From Woronichinia naegeliana WA131 (GTDB lineage Bacteria; Cyanobacteriota; Cyanobacteriia; Cyanobacteriales; Microcystaceae), in contig CP073041.1 of NCBI GenBank assembly GCA_025370055.1, positions 5,054,272 through 5,118,271 of the forward strand: DNA of 64,000 nucleotides, read 5' to 3'. Below are positions 44,244-54,780 of this stretch, one piece after another. The notes under the pieces are model-generated. The model was not told where the DNA came from. It worked only from the letters and a program-made list of their open reading frames with translations, and made no database searches. Position 1 is the stretch's first letter; each line of letters starts with the position of its first letter. Position numbers and translations under genes: made by a program.

Positions 44244-45374
44244 TACTTCAAACGTTCATAATCTGAGATTTATCAAAGCGTTGAAATCGTAAGGTGAGCA
44301 AAGAATCAAGCTCCTCCTTATATTTTACGTTAGCATCTTCAAGACATCCTGAAATTGCTGCAGAAAACTGCGTAAAATCTTCATAATATTTTGCGTATAA
44401 ACACTTCTTCTTCACAAACTTCCACAGTCTTTCAATTAAATTCAAGTTAGGAGAATAAGGAGGTAAGTACAGTAACTCTATTCCTAATGATTCTGCCAAC
44501 TCCTGCACAATTCGGCATTTTTGATAACGAGCATTGTCTAATACCAACGTAATCGGTATTAATAGTCCTAATTCTGCTATCTTTTCTAGGAGTTCACAAA
44601 CCTGAGTTCCCGTAATATAAGAACTGTTCGTTACCATAATTACTTCATGGGTAATTGCATTTAATGCTCCTAACACATTAAAACGTTTTCTCCCTGATGG
44701 TGACTTAATAAAAATCCTTTTGAAGCACCATATAAAATTTACAAATGCTCCCATTACAAAATGAGAGGCATCTACAAAAAAAACTGCCCTTTTTCCTGCT
44801 TTTGCCTCTTCTAGCCTTGGTTCTAGCTCTTTTTCTCTATAGCTATCCTGAGCTTCTACATCTGCTTTTGATGGAATTGTTCCCACCTTTAGACACCTCA
44901 TTCCTATTGACTTTAAAAATTTTCTGACTTGCGTTGGACTTCTTTTTATTCCCGTTAATTCTTCTATTCTTTTTACTGCTTCATTTATTCTTGCTGGTGG
45001 ATTTGACTCAAAATATGCCTCAATTGTCCCTTGATGCTCTGTTAACTCGCTTTTCGGGCGATTAAATTTTATTTCTTTTAGTTTTTCTATCCCGCCCTCT
45101 TGATAATCACGGATATAGCTTGTCACCGTATTTACTGAAACTCCTGCGAATTGAGCAATTTTTTGATGAGATAATCCCTGACTTTTTAACCATAAAACTT
45201 CCATCTTTAGCTGTACTCTAGGATGCGGGTGATTAAACCGACCGTAAGACAACAGTCTTTTGTCTTCTTCCGTAAATTCTAACTTAATCATTTCTCAGCC
45301 TCTTGACTACTTTTTCTATTTTTACTATATTATCTCTTATTTTTAAAATTCGCAACTTGTGACCGTGTTCAGTA
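44244..45374 (-). mobile_element. IS630-family element, copy 2 (1131 bp)
   Basis: TACTTCAAACG...GTTCAGTA flanked by TA (44242-44243, 45375-45376). Inserted in ISKra4, 20 bp from the equivalent site used by copy 1. Confidence 0.95.
44248..45291 (-). CDS. IS630-family transposase, copy 2
   Basis: 347 aa, frame intact, same protein as 6034-7077, with DDE motifs VFFVDASHF, LVLDNARYQ and YSPNLNLIERLWKF. Silent differences (e.g. CTTTTGAAG versus CTCTTGAAG near 44718) show that the two copies are not the product of one recent segmental duplication. Confidence 0.95.
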   Translation of the reverse strand: MIKLEFTEEDKRLLSYGRFNHPHPRVQLKMEVLWLKSQGLSHQKIAQFAGVSVNTVTSYIRDYQEGGIEKLKEIKFNRPKSELTEHQGTIEAYFESNPPARINEAVKRIEELTGIKRSPTQVRKFLKSIGMRCLKVGTIPSKADVEAQDSYREKELEPRLEEAKAGKRAVFFVDASHFVMGAFVNFIWCFKRIFIKSPSGRKRFNVLGALNAITHEVIMVTNSSYITGTQVCELLEKIAELGLLIPITLVLDNARYQKCRIVQELAESLGIELLYLPPYSPNLNLIERLWKFVKKKCLYAKYYEDFTQFSAAISGCLEDANVKYKEELDSLLTLRFQRFDKSQIMNV

Positions 45375-46660
45375 TAACTCCACGCTTCTTCTTTTGCCTG
45401 TACCACACTTCCTACTGCTTCACTCAATCTTTGGATATAGGATAGCGCTACTTTTCTACCATGATTTTCTAATAAATCATTTTTCACCTCTTTGCCTGCC
45501 ATCCCTGACATTTTTGAGCAGCAATTTCAAATTCAGAATGTAGTCAAAGATACAAAAGGCTCGATGTATTTACTGGCAAGGGTTTTGCTATGAAAATTGC
45601 CAATTAATCAACTAGGAAGAATTCGAGACAGCGAGAGAAACTGAGTCATCAAGCATAAAATCTAAAAGATGATGCCAGCTTTCAAAGAACAGATATTTGG
45701 TCAAAGAGAGAATATCTTGAAAGAATCCCTTACGAGTGCCGCGTTGGACGCGAATTCTCTGGTAACGTTCATCAACCAAACCTAAAACCGTGTGCAAGAG
45801 AAAAGCCAGCAAATTCAGGGTAAGCAAAACAGAGGCGAGGTGTTGTTTACCATGCCCAAAATTATGCTCTAAGTGATAGCCTCGATTTTTGAGAATATTG
45901 TGATTCTCGTTCTCAGTACGCCAACGAGTCCGTCCAGCACGACAGACATCAAGAACGATGTAAGGGGTGAGAAAATGATTGGTAATCCAACTATTGTGAT
46001 AAAGAAGTTGAGCATCGGATTCGCGGTGGATTTTTAGCTCACACCAGTTAACCAACAAAGCAGGCTGTTGGTCTCGCAGGGGAATCTGATTGAGATAACG
46101 GCAGTGCCAAATCTCGAAATACTTCCCATTCCAACGTCGGTGTTGAGTGGTTTTGACTTCTCCATTAGCTTCTAAATAGTTTAACCATTCGTAGAGTGTG
46201 GGATGAGAAGTCGGTAAACAGACGAAGATAAAGTTGAAATCGTGGTCGAGACAGTGCTGACAAGTGGGCTGACGACTGTACAAGTCATCCCCTAGCAGAG
46301 TTATCTTCTGTCCCGCAAACAAACTAGCATGGTTACTACTTATCCAACGTTTCGCCGCATTTTGCTCACAATCTTGCTTTTCAGACCCGTCTTGAGGGGT
46401 AATAAATTCAGGGGGTAAGGAAAAAACTGATTCATGGTCTGGGGAAACAATCACGGGCAATAATGCCTGATGGAAGTAGGTGACTTTTCCCTGTTTTGAC
46501 GTTTTGGTTGAACAGCATGGACAATTTACTTTTTCCGAACTGTAGTAATTTGTCCCATCCATTGCTACTAGAAGATTTCCCCTCAATATTTCATAGGCTT
46601 TCAAGAATCCCATGCTCCTCAATGCTTGGTAAATTAACCCAAACAAAGGGAATAGACTAC

Positions 46661-48109
46661 CATTGGTGTCAACTTAAGCCAAAATGCCTACTCACAAAAG
46701 ATTAGCCTAAAAGCAGGCGGAAGTAAGAGTAGGCTGAAAAAAAGGTTAGTATATAAAAAAGTGAGCAAAAAACAAATGGCAAGACAACATCCTCGGAGAA
46801 AAGGAAACCCAGACTTACGTCGTAAGACAAATCAGCCAGGGGTAGAAATCCCTGAAATAACAAAAGAGTTGTTTGAATTACTAGAACCCACAATGTTTAC
46901 ACCATTAAAATATTTACAGGGAACTCATGAGAAAATGATGAGAGATAGGGTATTAAATTTACCAGTAATGGTGGCATTAGTGTTAAGTATAGTGTATCGT
47001 CAAATAGCGGGTATAAGTGAAGCGGTAAGACTGTTAGAGGAAGAGGGATTGCTATGGGTAGCATCATTAAAAGTAAGCAAACAGGCAGTATCAAAAAGAA
47101 TGATGAATGTGCCAGCCGAAATATTTGCAATATTACTAAAAGAAGTGTTAGAAAAAGCAGCCGAAAAAGGGAAGAAGCTCCAAGTAGGAGAAAAATGGGA
47201 AAAAATAAGAGAAAAGTTTAGTGCAGTGTGGATAGCAGATGGCTCAACGCTAGAGCAGATAAGGAAAAATATGAAAATAAGTAAAGAAGAAAAGAGTAAA
47301 TTGGGGGGTAAAATAATGATGGTAGTGGAAGCCTTTACCCAAAGACCCGTTACTTTATGGTACACAGAAAATGATAAATCAAATGATAAAATATGGTGTG
47401 AAGAATTGGCAGCTAAATTACCAGAAAATGGTTTAATTCTCGTAGATATGGGATTTTTTAGCTTTGTGTGGTTTGATTTGTTAACAGAAGCTAAAAAGTT
47501 TTTTCTAACCAGATTTAGAGCGGGTACATCTTACAAAACCAAACAAGTATTGTCTCAAGGTAGTCATTACAGAGATGAGATTATCATTATGGGAAATTAC
47601 CGTTCTAATCCTTGCAAGCATCCGGTGAGATTAGTCTCAGTATTATGGGGAACAATCTGGTATCAGTATTTAACAAATGTGTTGTCTCCCGAACAACTGT
47701 CCGCCGAAGAGGTCTGTGATTTATATCGAAGACGATGGACAATCGAAGAAGCCTTTTTATTAACGAAAAGACTTTTAGGACTAGCCTATTTATGGGTAGG
47801 GAATAAGAATGGTGTCCAAATCCAGATTATTTGCACTTTGATTTTCTATACGGTCTTAAATCAATTGGTAGGGGAAGTGGCGATTGCTCTAAATCAACCG
47901 AAAGAAAAAATCTCAGTAGAGATGGTGTTTCGGAGTCTATACTATGTAGCGAAGGCTATTGCTAGAGGAGAAAAGCCTGATACAGTAACCTATCTGGCTG
48001 AACGTGCTAAGTTATTTGGTTTGGTCAAAGCTGAGAGAAAGCGACATCGAGAAAAGGCCGCTCTCAATCAACAAATTTGGGAACCCATTCCTTTAAGTTG
48101 ACACGGATG
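46661..48109 (+). mobile_element. IS4-type element, MSKKQ group, copy 2 (1449 bp)
   Basis: CATTGGTGTCAACTTAAGCC...TTAAGTTGACACGGATG with ATAGACTAC duplicated (46652-46660, 48110-48118). Confidence 0.95.
46761..48101 (+). CDS. IS4-family transposase (MSKKQ group), copy 2
   Basis: 446 aa, intact, same as 31920-33260 but for ILLKEVLEK in place of ILLKGVLEK. Catalytic candidates VWIADGSTLE, ILVDMGFFSF and YRRRWTIEEAFLLTK. The start used is GTG 46761 (GTGAGCAAAAAACAAATGGC) with no better ATG upstream. Confidence 0.93.
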   Translation: MSKKQMARQHPRRKGNPDLRRKTNQPGVEIPEITKELFELLEPTMFTPLKYLQGTHEKMMRDRVLNLPVMVALVLSIVYRQIAGISEAVRLLEEEGLLWVASLKVSKQAVSKRMMNVPAEIFAILLKEVLEKAAEKGKKLQVGEKWEKIREKFSAVWIADGSTLEQIRKNMKISKEEKSKLGGKIMMVVEAFTQRPVTLWYTENDKSNDKIWCEELAAKLPENGLILVDMGFFSFVWFDLLTEAKKFFLTRFRAGTSYKTKQVLSQGSHYRDEIIIMGNYRSNPCKHPVRLVSVLWGTIWYQYLTNVLSPEQLSAEEVCDLYRRRWTIEEAFLLTKRLLGLAYLWVGNKNGVQIQIICTLIFYTVLNQLVGEVAIALNQPKEKISVEMVFRSLYYVAKAIARGEKPDTVTYLAERAKLFGLVKAERKRHREKAALNQQIWEPIPLS

Positions 48110-48183
48110 ATAGACTACTCGCTGCTACCCCATCCACAATGTTGCGAATCTGTTCTACTGTTGGTATTTTTTCTAGTCCAAAC

Positions 48184-49282
48184 CTAAGTACAGGACAAAA
48201 AATGTAGGGAGTCGAGAAAAAGAGAAAAATTGGGTAGAGAAGGATTAAGAACAAGATGACGAAGATGGTCAAAACCAAGACGAAAAAGACTCTGCGCTAG
48301 GCGACCATGTTTCTTGAGGGGAATGGGATGAAGATGATGAATTGCTAGACCAGTTTTGAGAGACCAAGCCAAAGCTAAAGTCAGTAAAGCCAAAAGCTTA
48401 CGAAGACGCTTGGGGTCAGTAAAGTGAGTAGATTCCAAGCAAAAGCCACGAGTCTTAAAGATGCCAAAAAGGGTTTCAATGCCCCAACGCAGGGCATAAT
48501 CGTGAATAAGACCTTGGGAATCGGGATGTCCAATGACGATGAGTAGAGAATTATCAGGCAAGCGAAGAGCCTCTACAGAAACAGGATATCCCCAAACCCG
48601 ACAACTCCCTTGAAGACGTTGAGATTCACTCTTTTGCAAGATGGGCAAAAATGACTTTGGCGGCCAAAAGCTTGCCATTGTGCTCAATCTTGTCCGTAGC
48701 CCGAATTCTCAGACAGAAAGCCAGTAGCGGTTCGAGCAGAAGATAGCGAAGCCAAGCCTGACCAATAAACTCACGGTCGCCACATAAACAACGAATCAGG
48801 GCGGTGGGAAAAATCTTGAGCATCTCCTCGATAAAACGCATTCGTTCATCACTGTTAGAATTGCCCTTTTTCTTGCTAAGCATCCACCACAAGATGGGAA
48901 TGGCTACTCCTTCATGGACAATGCCGACAGTGAGGATATTATAACCATGACTGCCAAACTCCCAGGTTGTGCGGTCAATACTTAATACCCAAGGTTGAGG
49001 GATATCCAGCCAACTGACTACAATACGGGCAATGTGATGGTAATCCAGCTCAAATCCTGAGAAAAAGCGTTGTAAGCGTTTGTAATGAGAATCCACCAAT
49101 GCCCGACCTTCAAAACCCAGAGCCAATTCTTTAAGGTTAACCGTTTTCACTTTGAGGAGGGCGAGTAAGAACAAGGCTAGGAAGGAGAGTCTGGCACCAT
49201 GCCATCCCAAATGGGGTTTTAGGGCTTGTTTCAATGCGTTATATTGGTTCATGGGTTTTCTTACATTACGTTCATCTTCCAT
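48184..49282 (-). pseudogene. IS4-type transposase with a frameshift
   Basis: ATG 49282 starts MEDERNVRKPMNQYNALKQA; VLSIDRTTWEFGSHGYNILT (first Asp), LIRCLCGDREFIGQAWLRYL (second) lie in the first frame, which stops near 48626 after FAHLAKE. The second frame continues QKSESQRLQGSCRVWGYPVS and YALRWGIETLFGIFKTRGFC (catalytic Glu), to the TAG formed by the element end at 48184. The frames meet around 48630-48645 (GCAAAAGAGTGA) and differ by +1. No classical slippery site, so probably a mutation. Confidence 0.8.
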
Positions 49283-49329
49283 GAAACCCCTTTCTCGTAT
49301 ACTTTTCAAGCCTTTTGTCCTGTACTTAG
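48184..49329 (-). mobile_element. Short IS4-type element (1146 bp) with CTAAGTACAGGAC ends
   Basis: CTAAGTACAGGACAAAA...TTTTGTCCTGTACTTAG, with AGTCCAAAC duplicated on both sides (48175-48183, 49330-49338). Inside the CAGCAATTCC IS copy 2. Single copy in the window. Confidence 0.93.
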
Positions 49330-50457
49330 AGTCCAAACAAGCTCTGAGCATTATCTCGCCCACAACGGCTGTTAAGCTGACGTTGGTACTCTAAAAATGA
49401 CTCATTTTGCATAAAAAAGGCGGCAAATGCCCCCAGTATCGCCTCTCTTAGACTATATTTCGTTGCATTACTAACCGAACGGGGGTCATCTATCTTCCCA
49501 ATGACCTCGTTTAAACAGTGAACGATTCCGTCAAAACTTAGGTCGTTTACTTCCATCTTTCTCTCTGCAAAATCAGTAGACACTTTTCTCTTTATTCATA
49601 ACTTCCTATAGGTCAAAGTTTTTCTGTCTCTATTTATACCATTTGAATTTGGAATTGCTGATTTTTGAGGATACCTGTTTTGCCAATAATGGCGTTGATG
49701 TTATGATTATCCTTGCTTCTCTGGCTCTTCCCCCAACTGTGTGGAAAGTGTATAATAGTAATACCACAGTAGGAGGTGGAGTATGTGGATAAACTTGGAT
49801 GAGCTACTAGGTTTGCCAAAGGTAACAGTCGTAAACTATCGAGAAATAGATGGTGCAAGGTAACAGTCGTAAACTATCGAGAAATAGATGGTGCTTTGTT
49901 CTTAAAATTAAAAATGAAAAACGAAGTAATGGAATGTCCAAATTGTCATAAAGAATTGGAAGATATAAATCAAATAGAATATAATTTGGTTCGGGATTTA
50001 TCCCTATTGGGAAAGAAAGTATATCTGGAAGTGCCCCGCCGCCAGTTCCATTGTGAAAAATGTCAGAAATACATAACAGAAAGACTGGACTTTATGCGGC
50101 TAAGAAAACATTATACAATTCGTTATGAAGAAAAGATTTATGAGCAAGTAAAAAAGAAAAATGTAGAAGAGGTAAGGCAAGAAGAAGAAATAAGTTGGGG
50201 AACATTGGAATCAATATTTGAAGAGTATGCAAAGCAGGCAGAAAAGAAGGAATGGGAATTACCAGAAAAGATAAGTTTAGACGAATTTAGTAATAGAAAA
50301 GGAAAAAAGACTTTATTACAACAGTGATAGATATAAATAAAAAGGAATTGTTAGAAGTAATAAAAGGACACAAAAAAGAAGAGATAATAGAAGCCCTAAA
50401 GGTGCAGCCAGCAAGGGTTAGAGAGAATGTAAAGGAAGTAAGTGTGGATATGTGGGA

Positions 50458-51635
50458 GGGTACATCCCGGACAAAGTAGTACATAGAATCTGGGGTAAAA
50501 TGGAAAAAAACTGATGAGCGAAAAAAGTATGTTACCGATTCCCCCAGAAGAAAAAGCACTGTTAAAACAGCATCTCACCGAATCAGCCCGTATCCTGCGC
50601 AAATATACGGAACCAGAGAAACAGAAGGACTTTGGAAGCATCGAAGTAGAAGTCAGAACCCAGATGTTAGAAATTGTGGGGCCAACAATGGGGGAGTTTT
50701 TTTTTCAGAAGGGGGAAAAAAACGGTCTGGAAACAAGCGAAAAATCAAAACCCTAGTCGGAGAAGTGGAAATAAGCCAAAAACAAGCCAGAAAACTAAAG
50801 GTGTCGCCAAAAATCGTCTTAAGTCCAGGTTTAGAGAAATGCTGTCTAAGAGCCAGTGCGAAAACATCCTACCAACAAGCAGAAGAAGATATAGAGGAGT
50901 TGATGGGGATAAAAGTAGGACATAGCAGTTTACATCGCTTGGTAGAACGGACAGAACTGCCCTTAGCTCAAGCTCAGTCAGAGAGTGCGGGGGTCAGTAT
51001 AGATGGGGGAAAGATTTGTCTGCGGGGCGAGGAGAAGGAAGGGGGACAGTGGCGAGATTATAAACTGGTGAGTCTTCATGGCAATGTCTGTGAAGCCTTT
51101 TTCCAAGACCCAGAGGGCTTAAAGAATTGGAGCAATGTTCAACCTTTGTCTCCAATAGTGACCTTTTTGGGAGATGGTCATCCCGCAATCTGGAATGCGG
51201 TAGAGAGTTTCGCCACTCAATCGTGGCTGATACGACGAGAGGTGTTGGATTGGTATCATCTCAAGGAGAATCTGTTCAAAGTGGGTGGCTCTCTCAAACG
51301 GCTAGAAGCAGTGGAGCATTTACTGTGGCGGGGTTTTGTGAACAAGGCAATAGATGCGTTTGATGGAGTCAAAAGCAAGAGGGCAAAGAATTTTCAAGCC
51401 TATTTGACGAAGCATTATCAGCGTATCCCTGATTACCAATACTATCAACAGCTTGGTATTGTGATTGGTTCTGGTGATGTGGAGTCTAAGATTAAACAGG
51501 TGGGAGCTAGGGTTAAATTGTCGGGAGCACGTTGGCATCTTCATAATGTTTCTCGTATTCTTCGGCTACGATGTGCTTATCTCAATCACTCTCCTCTTTT
51601 GAGTGTCAATGTATTATCTTAAGTGGGATGCACCC
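50458..51635 (+). mobile_element. ISKra4-type element, second kind (1178 bp)
   Basis: GGGTACATCCCGG...GGATGCACCC, with TATGTGGGA duplicated (50449-50457, 51636-51644) inside ISL3. Distinct from the 1390 bp ISKra4 in sequence; ends share GGGTGYRWCC. Confidence 0.9.
50514..51622 (+). CDS. ISKra4-type transposase in two frames joined at A-AAA-AAC
   Basis: ORF 1 (50514-50756): MSEKSMLPIPPEEKALLKQH to ...FFFQKGEKNG. ORF 2 (open from ~50723, ATG 50765): ISQKQARKLKVSPKIVLSPG, AGVSIDGGKICLRGEE (first Asp), IVTFLGDGHPAIWNAVESFA (second), VIGSGDVESKIKQVGARVKL (Glu), RWHLHNVSRILRLR. At 50717-50723 the zero-frame heptamer A_AAA_AAC, after a G run, would give a -1 slip continuing KKRSGNKRKIKTLVGEVEIS, exactly the missing link. 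So full transposase may arise by programmed frameshift; part of the ISKra4 family is reported to use two-ORF layouts. Confidence 0.82.
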
Positions 51636-51869
51636 TATGTGGGAGGGATTTACGTCAGCAATAAAGGAGTTATTTGTAAATGCTAAAATCGTCTATGATA
51701 GATTTCATGTAATGAAAAATATAAATGAAGAATTGAATAAATTGAGAAAGAAAATGAATATCCATAAAAAGGGTTTAACATACCTATTATGGAAAAATAA
51801 AGAAGAGTTAAAAGAAGAAAAAAGAGAAGAGTTAGAAGAGATATTGAAAATGTATCCTTGTTTAGGAAT

Positions 51870-53471
51870 CTGACTTTTCCCGTTAAGTGCGGATTGCAAG
51901 CTGCCAGCCTTGGCAAAGGTCATGCAACTTCAACCAACCGCGCCAAAGGACTTGGATACCGAGAGGAGTTTTACGACGATGTTCAAGATAACCACCAAGA
52001 AAAGCAACAGACTCGACAGCCCAAGCAACAGTCAAAATAGGGGGAAGTTTTTGAGAGGCGGCTGCTTTTAACACCTGAAGTTGAAGAGGATTAAGAATTT
52101 CAATCGCGAGAGCATCGGGCTGGGTACGATGAAGATAAGTAACGTGTAAAAGTTCAACAGCAATGACACTTAAAAAACCCAAAAGAGTTTTCATTCCATC
52201 AGAGGCAAGTCGATAACGCTCACTCTGACAACCAGACTTAAGGACTTTATGAAATTCTTCAACCCGCCATCGGTAGGTGTACCAACGAAGAATAGTGACA
52301 GCCATCTCAATAGTCTCAACAACTTCTGTAGTCAGAAGCATCCAAGATAAAGGAGTTTCGCCTTCGGGACAATCGATTTCTGTCGCATAAACAGCATAGA
52401 CATTCAACGGGTCACGATTATCAAAACGATAGGGAGTTCGTAGATTAACTGAGCAAAATCGGACGGCAAGCTTAACCTTCCGTGCTTTTCTTTTTCCTGT
52501 ACTCGGAATCTCGATTTCTTGATGAAAACGAATCGGTTCTGATTCCAAATGTTGCCAAAGTCGTTCACTATTTTTGTCTAAACTACGATTATGAGACGCT
52601 CTGACCAGCACTCCTGTATGCTTGAGTTGACGCACTGAGTCAAAGACTTCTGAAACATCTCCTTCTCTGTCAAATACATGAATTACCCTCGTTGAACTTT
52701 CTACCTGTTTCTCACAGGTGTTTAGAGCCTCTACCCATTTGTAGGATTCTTTTTCCTCAAATGGTCTTTGACGAGCTGCTTTTCTTTGTTCTTTCTGTCT
52801 TTCTTTTTTCTGCTTCGCCGTTTCATCTGTTGGGGGCTTTTCTTTTACCTCCCTATTCCACAGTTTTTGCCATAATAAACCTAATACTTGTCCTTTTTCT
52901 GGCTCAATTGCTAAAGCACTATGCAGTATTAATCCATTCCCTCCTTTTCCAGTCGGCCCATACCCTTCCCTTTTTTCCTTGATATTGCGATAATCTAAGA
53001 AGGTCGTATCTCCGACTGATAGCATTATCTTATATTCTTCTACGGCGGCAGTTGTCATTTCACAGTGCGGCTCTATTATCTTGACAAAGTCTGTTTTCGG
53101 ATTCCCAAAAATTCATAGGCCCTCTTTAACTCGTTTCCTCCCTTAAACACTTCTGATAAGGCTTTTCCAAACCCCTCACTTAACTTTTTCCCAATCGAGA
53201 AGGCACGATTGTTTAGCCTCTCGTCTCCCAATTCACAACTGGCAAAGTTTTTTGTCCACCATTCCAACATTTTTTGACCTGCCCTTTAAGATTTTCTCCA
53301 TTTTACAGTCTCATACTCCCTTCATCCTTTGTTTTTGAAATTTGAACGATAAGCGGGATGATGGCTTCAGAATATTTTTTTCCTGTCAAGAGAATCATTA
53401 CTCAAACCCTTGCCAGATAAAGCCTCTAGAAGTTTGCATTGCTGGATTTTGGACTTAACGGGAAAAGTCAG
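51870..53471 (-). mobile_element. IS4-family (Tn5-like) element, copy 2 (1602 bp)
   Basis: CTGACTTTTCCCGTTAAG...CTTAACGGGAAAAGTCAG with a 10 bp duplication GTTTAGGAAT (51860-51869, 53472-53481) inside ISL3. Confidence 0.95.
51883..53270 (-). CDS. IS4/Tn5-like transposase in two frames, copy 2
   Basis: Same two-ORF structure as 19672-21059: ORF 1 53270-53076 (MLEWWTKNFASCELGDERLN) and ORF 2 from 53058 to 51883 with LSVGDTTFLDY, HVFDREGDVSEVF and WYTYRWRVEEFHKVLKSG. It has the same five-T run at the junction. The perfect duplications around the element show that it transposed in this state or was helped in trans. Confidence 0.82.
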
Positions 53472-54780
53472 GTTTAGGAATAGCGTATGAAATGAAGGAA
53501 GAGATTAGAGATATTTATGAGCATTCAAGAACGACAAATGGTGCAAGGAGAAAATTTGAAAAATGGATGAGAACAGCGAGCCTATTCTATAAAAAAAGTG
53601 TGGGTATGCTGAAAACTCATTTGACAGGTATATGCAATTATTTTGAAAACCATACAACTAATGGATTAACGGAAGGGATGAATACAAAAATTAAATTAAT
53701 AAAAAGGAAAAGTTATGGATTTGCTAATTTTGAGCATCTACGGCTTAAATTGTTAGCTTGCTTTAACTCGTAACATAACATTACACACAGACAAGGGGAG
53801 AGCCCTTCTCTTTCTAAGGGGCAATACGTTTTTCCTCCTACTGAACGCTGATATACATGACGATTCACTATAACCTCACCATAAGGTGTTTGATATTCTT
53901 TCGGTTGCTCTCCCTTACTCTTCCAGATTTCTTCACCGATTTTTAAGGGTGAACCATCTGTATCTAAATATTTCAAGGCTTCTTTGCTGGCGATGCAACC
54001 TACTTCGTTTAAGCCTTTTTGAATATTTATTTCTGTATCCAACATTGAACGACTGAGTTCTAATGTTAGTTCTATTTTTATCTTTGAACCCTCTACATTA
54101 ATTAGTTTTGCTGTCATCATTGTTTCCTCTTTGTCACTTTTCATCCCATGTTAACACTTTTCTTTTCCTTCATCAACTAAAGGTCACACCCCCTCTCTAT
54201 CTCACATCAGCCGTATGGTGTCATTACTTTTGATTTAGGCTATTATAGCACCTGTCTGTATAGGTAATTAATTTTGCATGACTACTTAGGGCTTGCTGAA
54301 AAAAGCTGAAACCCTTACGGAGAAAAATAGTAGGCGAATTAAGAACCGCTAGAATGCACGAAAATAGGGTAGAATGCCTCAAAACCATTGCATTAAGAAG
54401 AGAGAAAGCAGATGTACCGAAAGCAACAGTACTCAATTGAAACACCAGAAAACTTGAAAAATCTGTTCGGCGGGCAGTTAGACGAAGAAAATCGTTGGAT
54501 AGAAATGTCAAAAATGATTCTTTGGGAAGAATATGAGGAAGAATATGCAAAAAACTTCACAGAAAAAAAAGGAGCCCCAGCCAAATCATTTAGAATGGCA
54601 TTAGGAGCATTAATTATCAAAGAAATTTCAGGAAAAAGTGACAGAGAAACAGTAGAACAAATAAAAGAGAACCCTTATTTACAGTACTTTATAGGAATGG
54701 AAAGCTATAGTAGCAAAGAAGCATTTAATGCGTCAATGATGGTTCATTTTCGTAAAAAAATAGGAATGGAATTAATAAAT

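Larger units (their letters stand above)
45519..49660 (-). mobile_element. CAGCAATTCC-type IS, copy 2, interrupted twice
   Basis: CAGCAATTTCAAATTC (45519) to GGAATTGCTG (49660), with ATTTTTGAG duplicated (45510-45518, 49661-49669). Its transposase is split into 45612-46660, 48119-48183 and 49339-49583 by two IS4-type elements. Otherwise nearly identical to 24143-25498, with one codon added (SSNHASLF). Confidence 0.93.
49723..53804 (+). pseudogene. ISL3-family element and transposase, broken by a 38 bp duplication and two IS
   Basis: Ends GGCTCTTCCCCCAACTG...GGGGAGAGCC with CTTCTCT on both sides. The transposase starts MWINLDELLGLPKVTVVNYR (ATG 49791) and is shifted by a tandem 38 bp repeat (49819-49856, 49857-49894). 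It continues CPNCHKELEDIN, FHCEKCQKYITERLDFM (zinc pairs), is frameshifted again near 50320, interrupted at 50458-51635 (TATGTGGGA duplication), continues MWEGFTSAIKELFVNAKIVY and YDRFHVMKNINEELNKLRKK, interrupted at 51870-53471, and ends TNGLTEGMNTKIKLIKRKSY. Dead. Confidence 0.88.
43214..54191 (-). mobile_element. ISKra4 element expanded to 10,978 bp by nested insertions
   Basis: The outer ends GGGTGCGACCTTTAGTTGAT (43214) and ATCAACTAAAGGTCACACCC (54191) and an 8 bp duplication CCTCTCTA (43206-43213, 54192-54199) delimit one ISKra4 copy. Its own ~1.39 kb survives in order as 43214-43456, 43669-44243, 45375-45518, 49661-49722 and 53805-54191. Insertions: MITE B, IS630, CAGCAATTCC IS (holding two IS4-type elements), and ISL3 (holding an ISKra4-type element and a Tn5-like IS4). 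Each insertion except ISL3 has an exact duplication. No host cargo is present. Confidence 0.93.

Noticed and set aside
48626-48690. Programmed frameshift in the short IS4-type transposase
   Set aside because: The frames differ by +1 and no recognised slippery heptamer or stimulator is present; treated as mutation.
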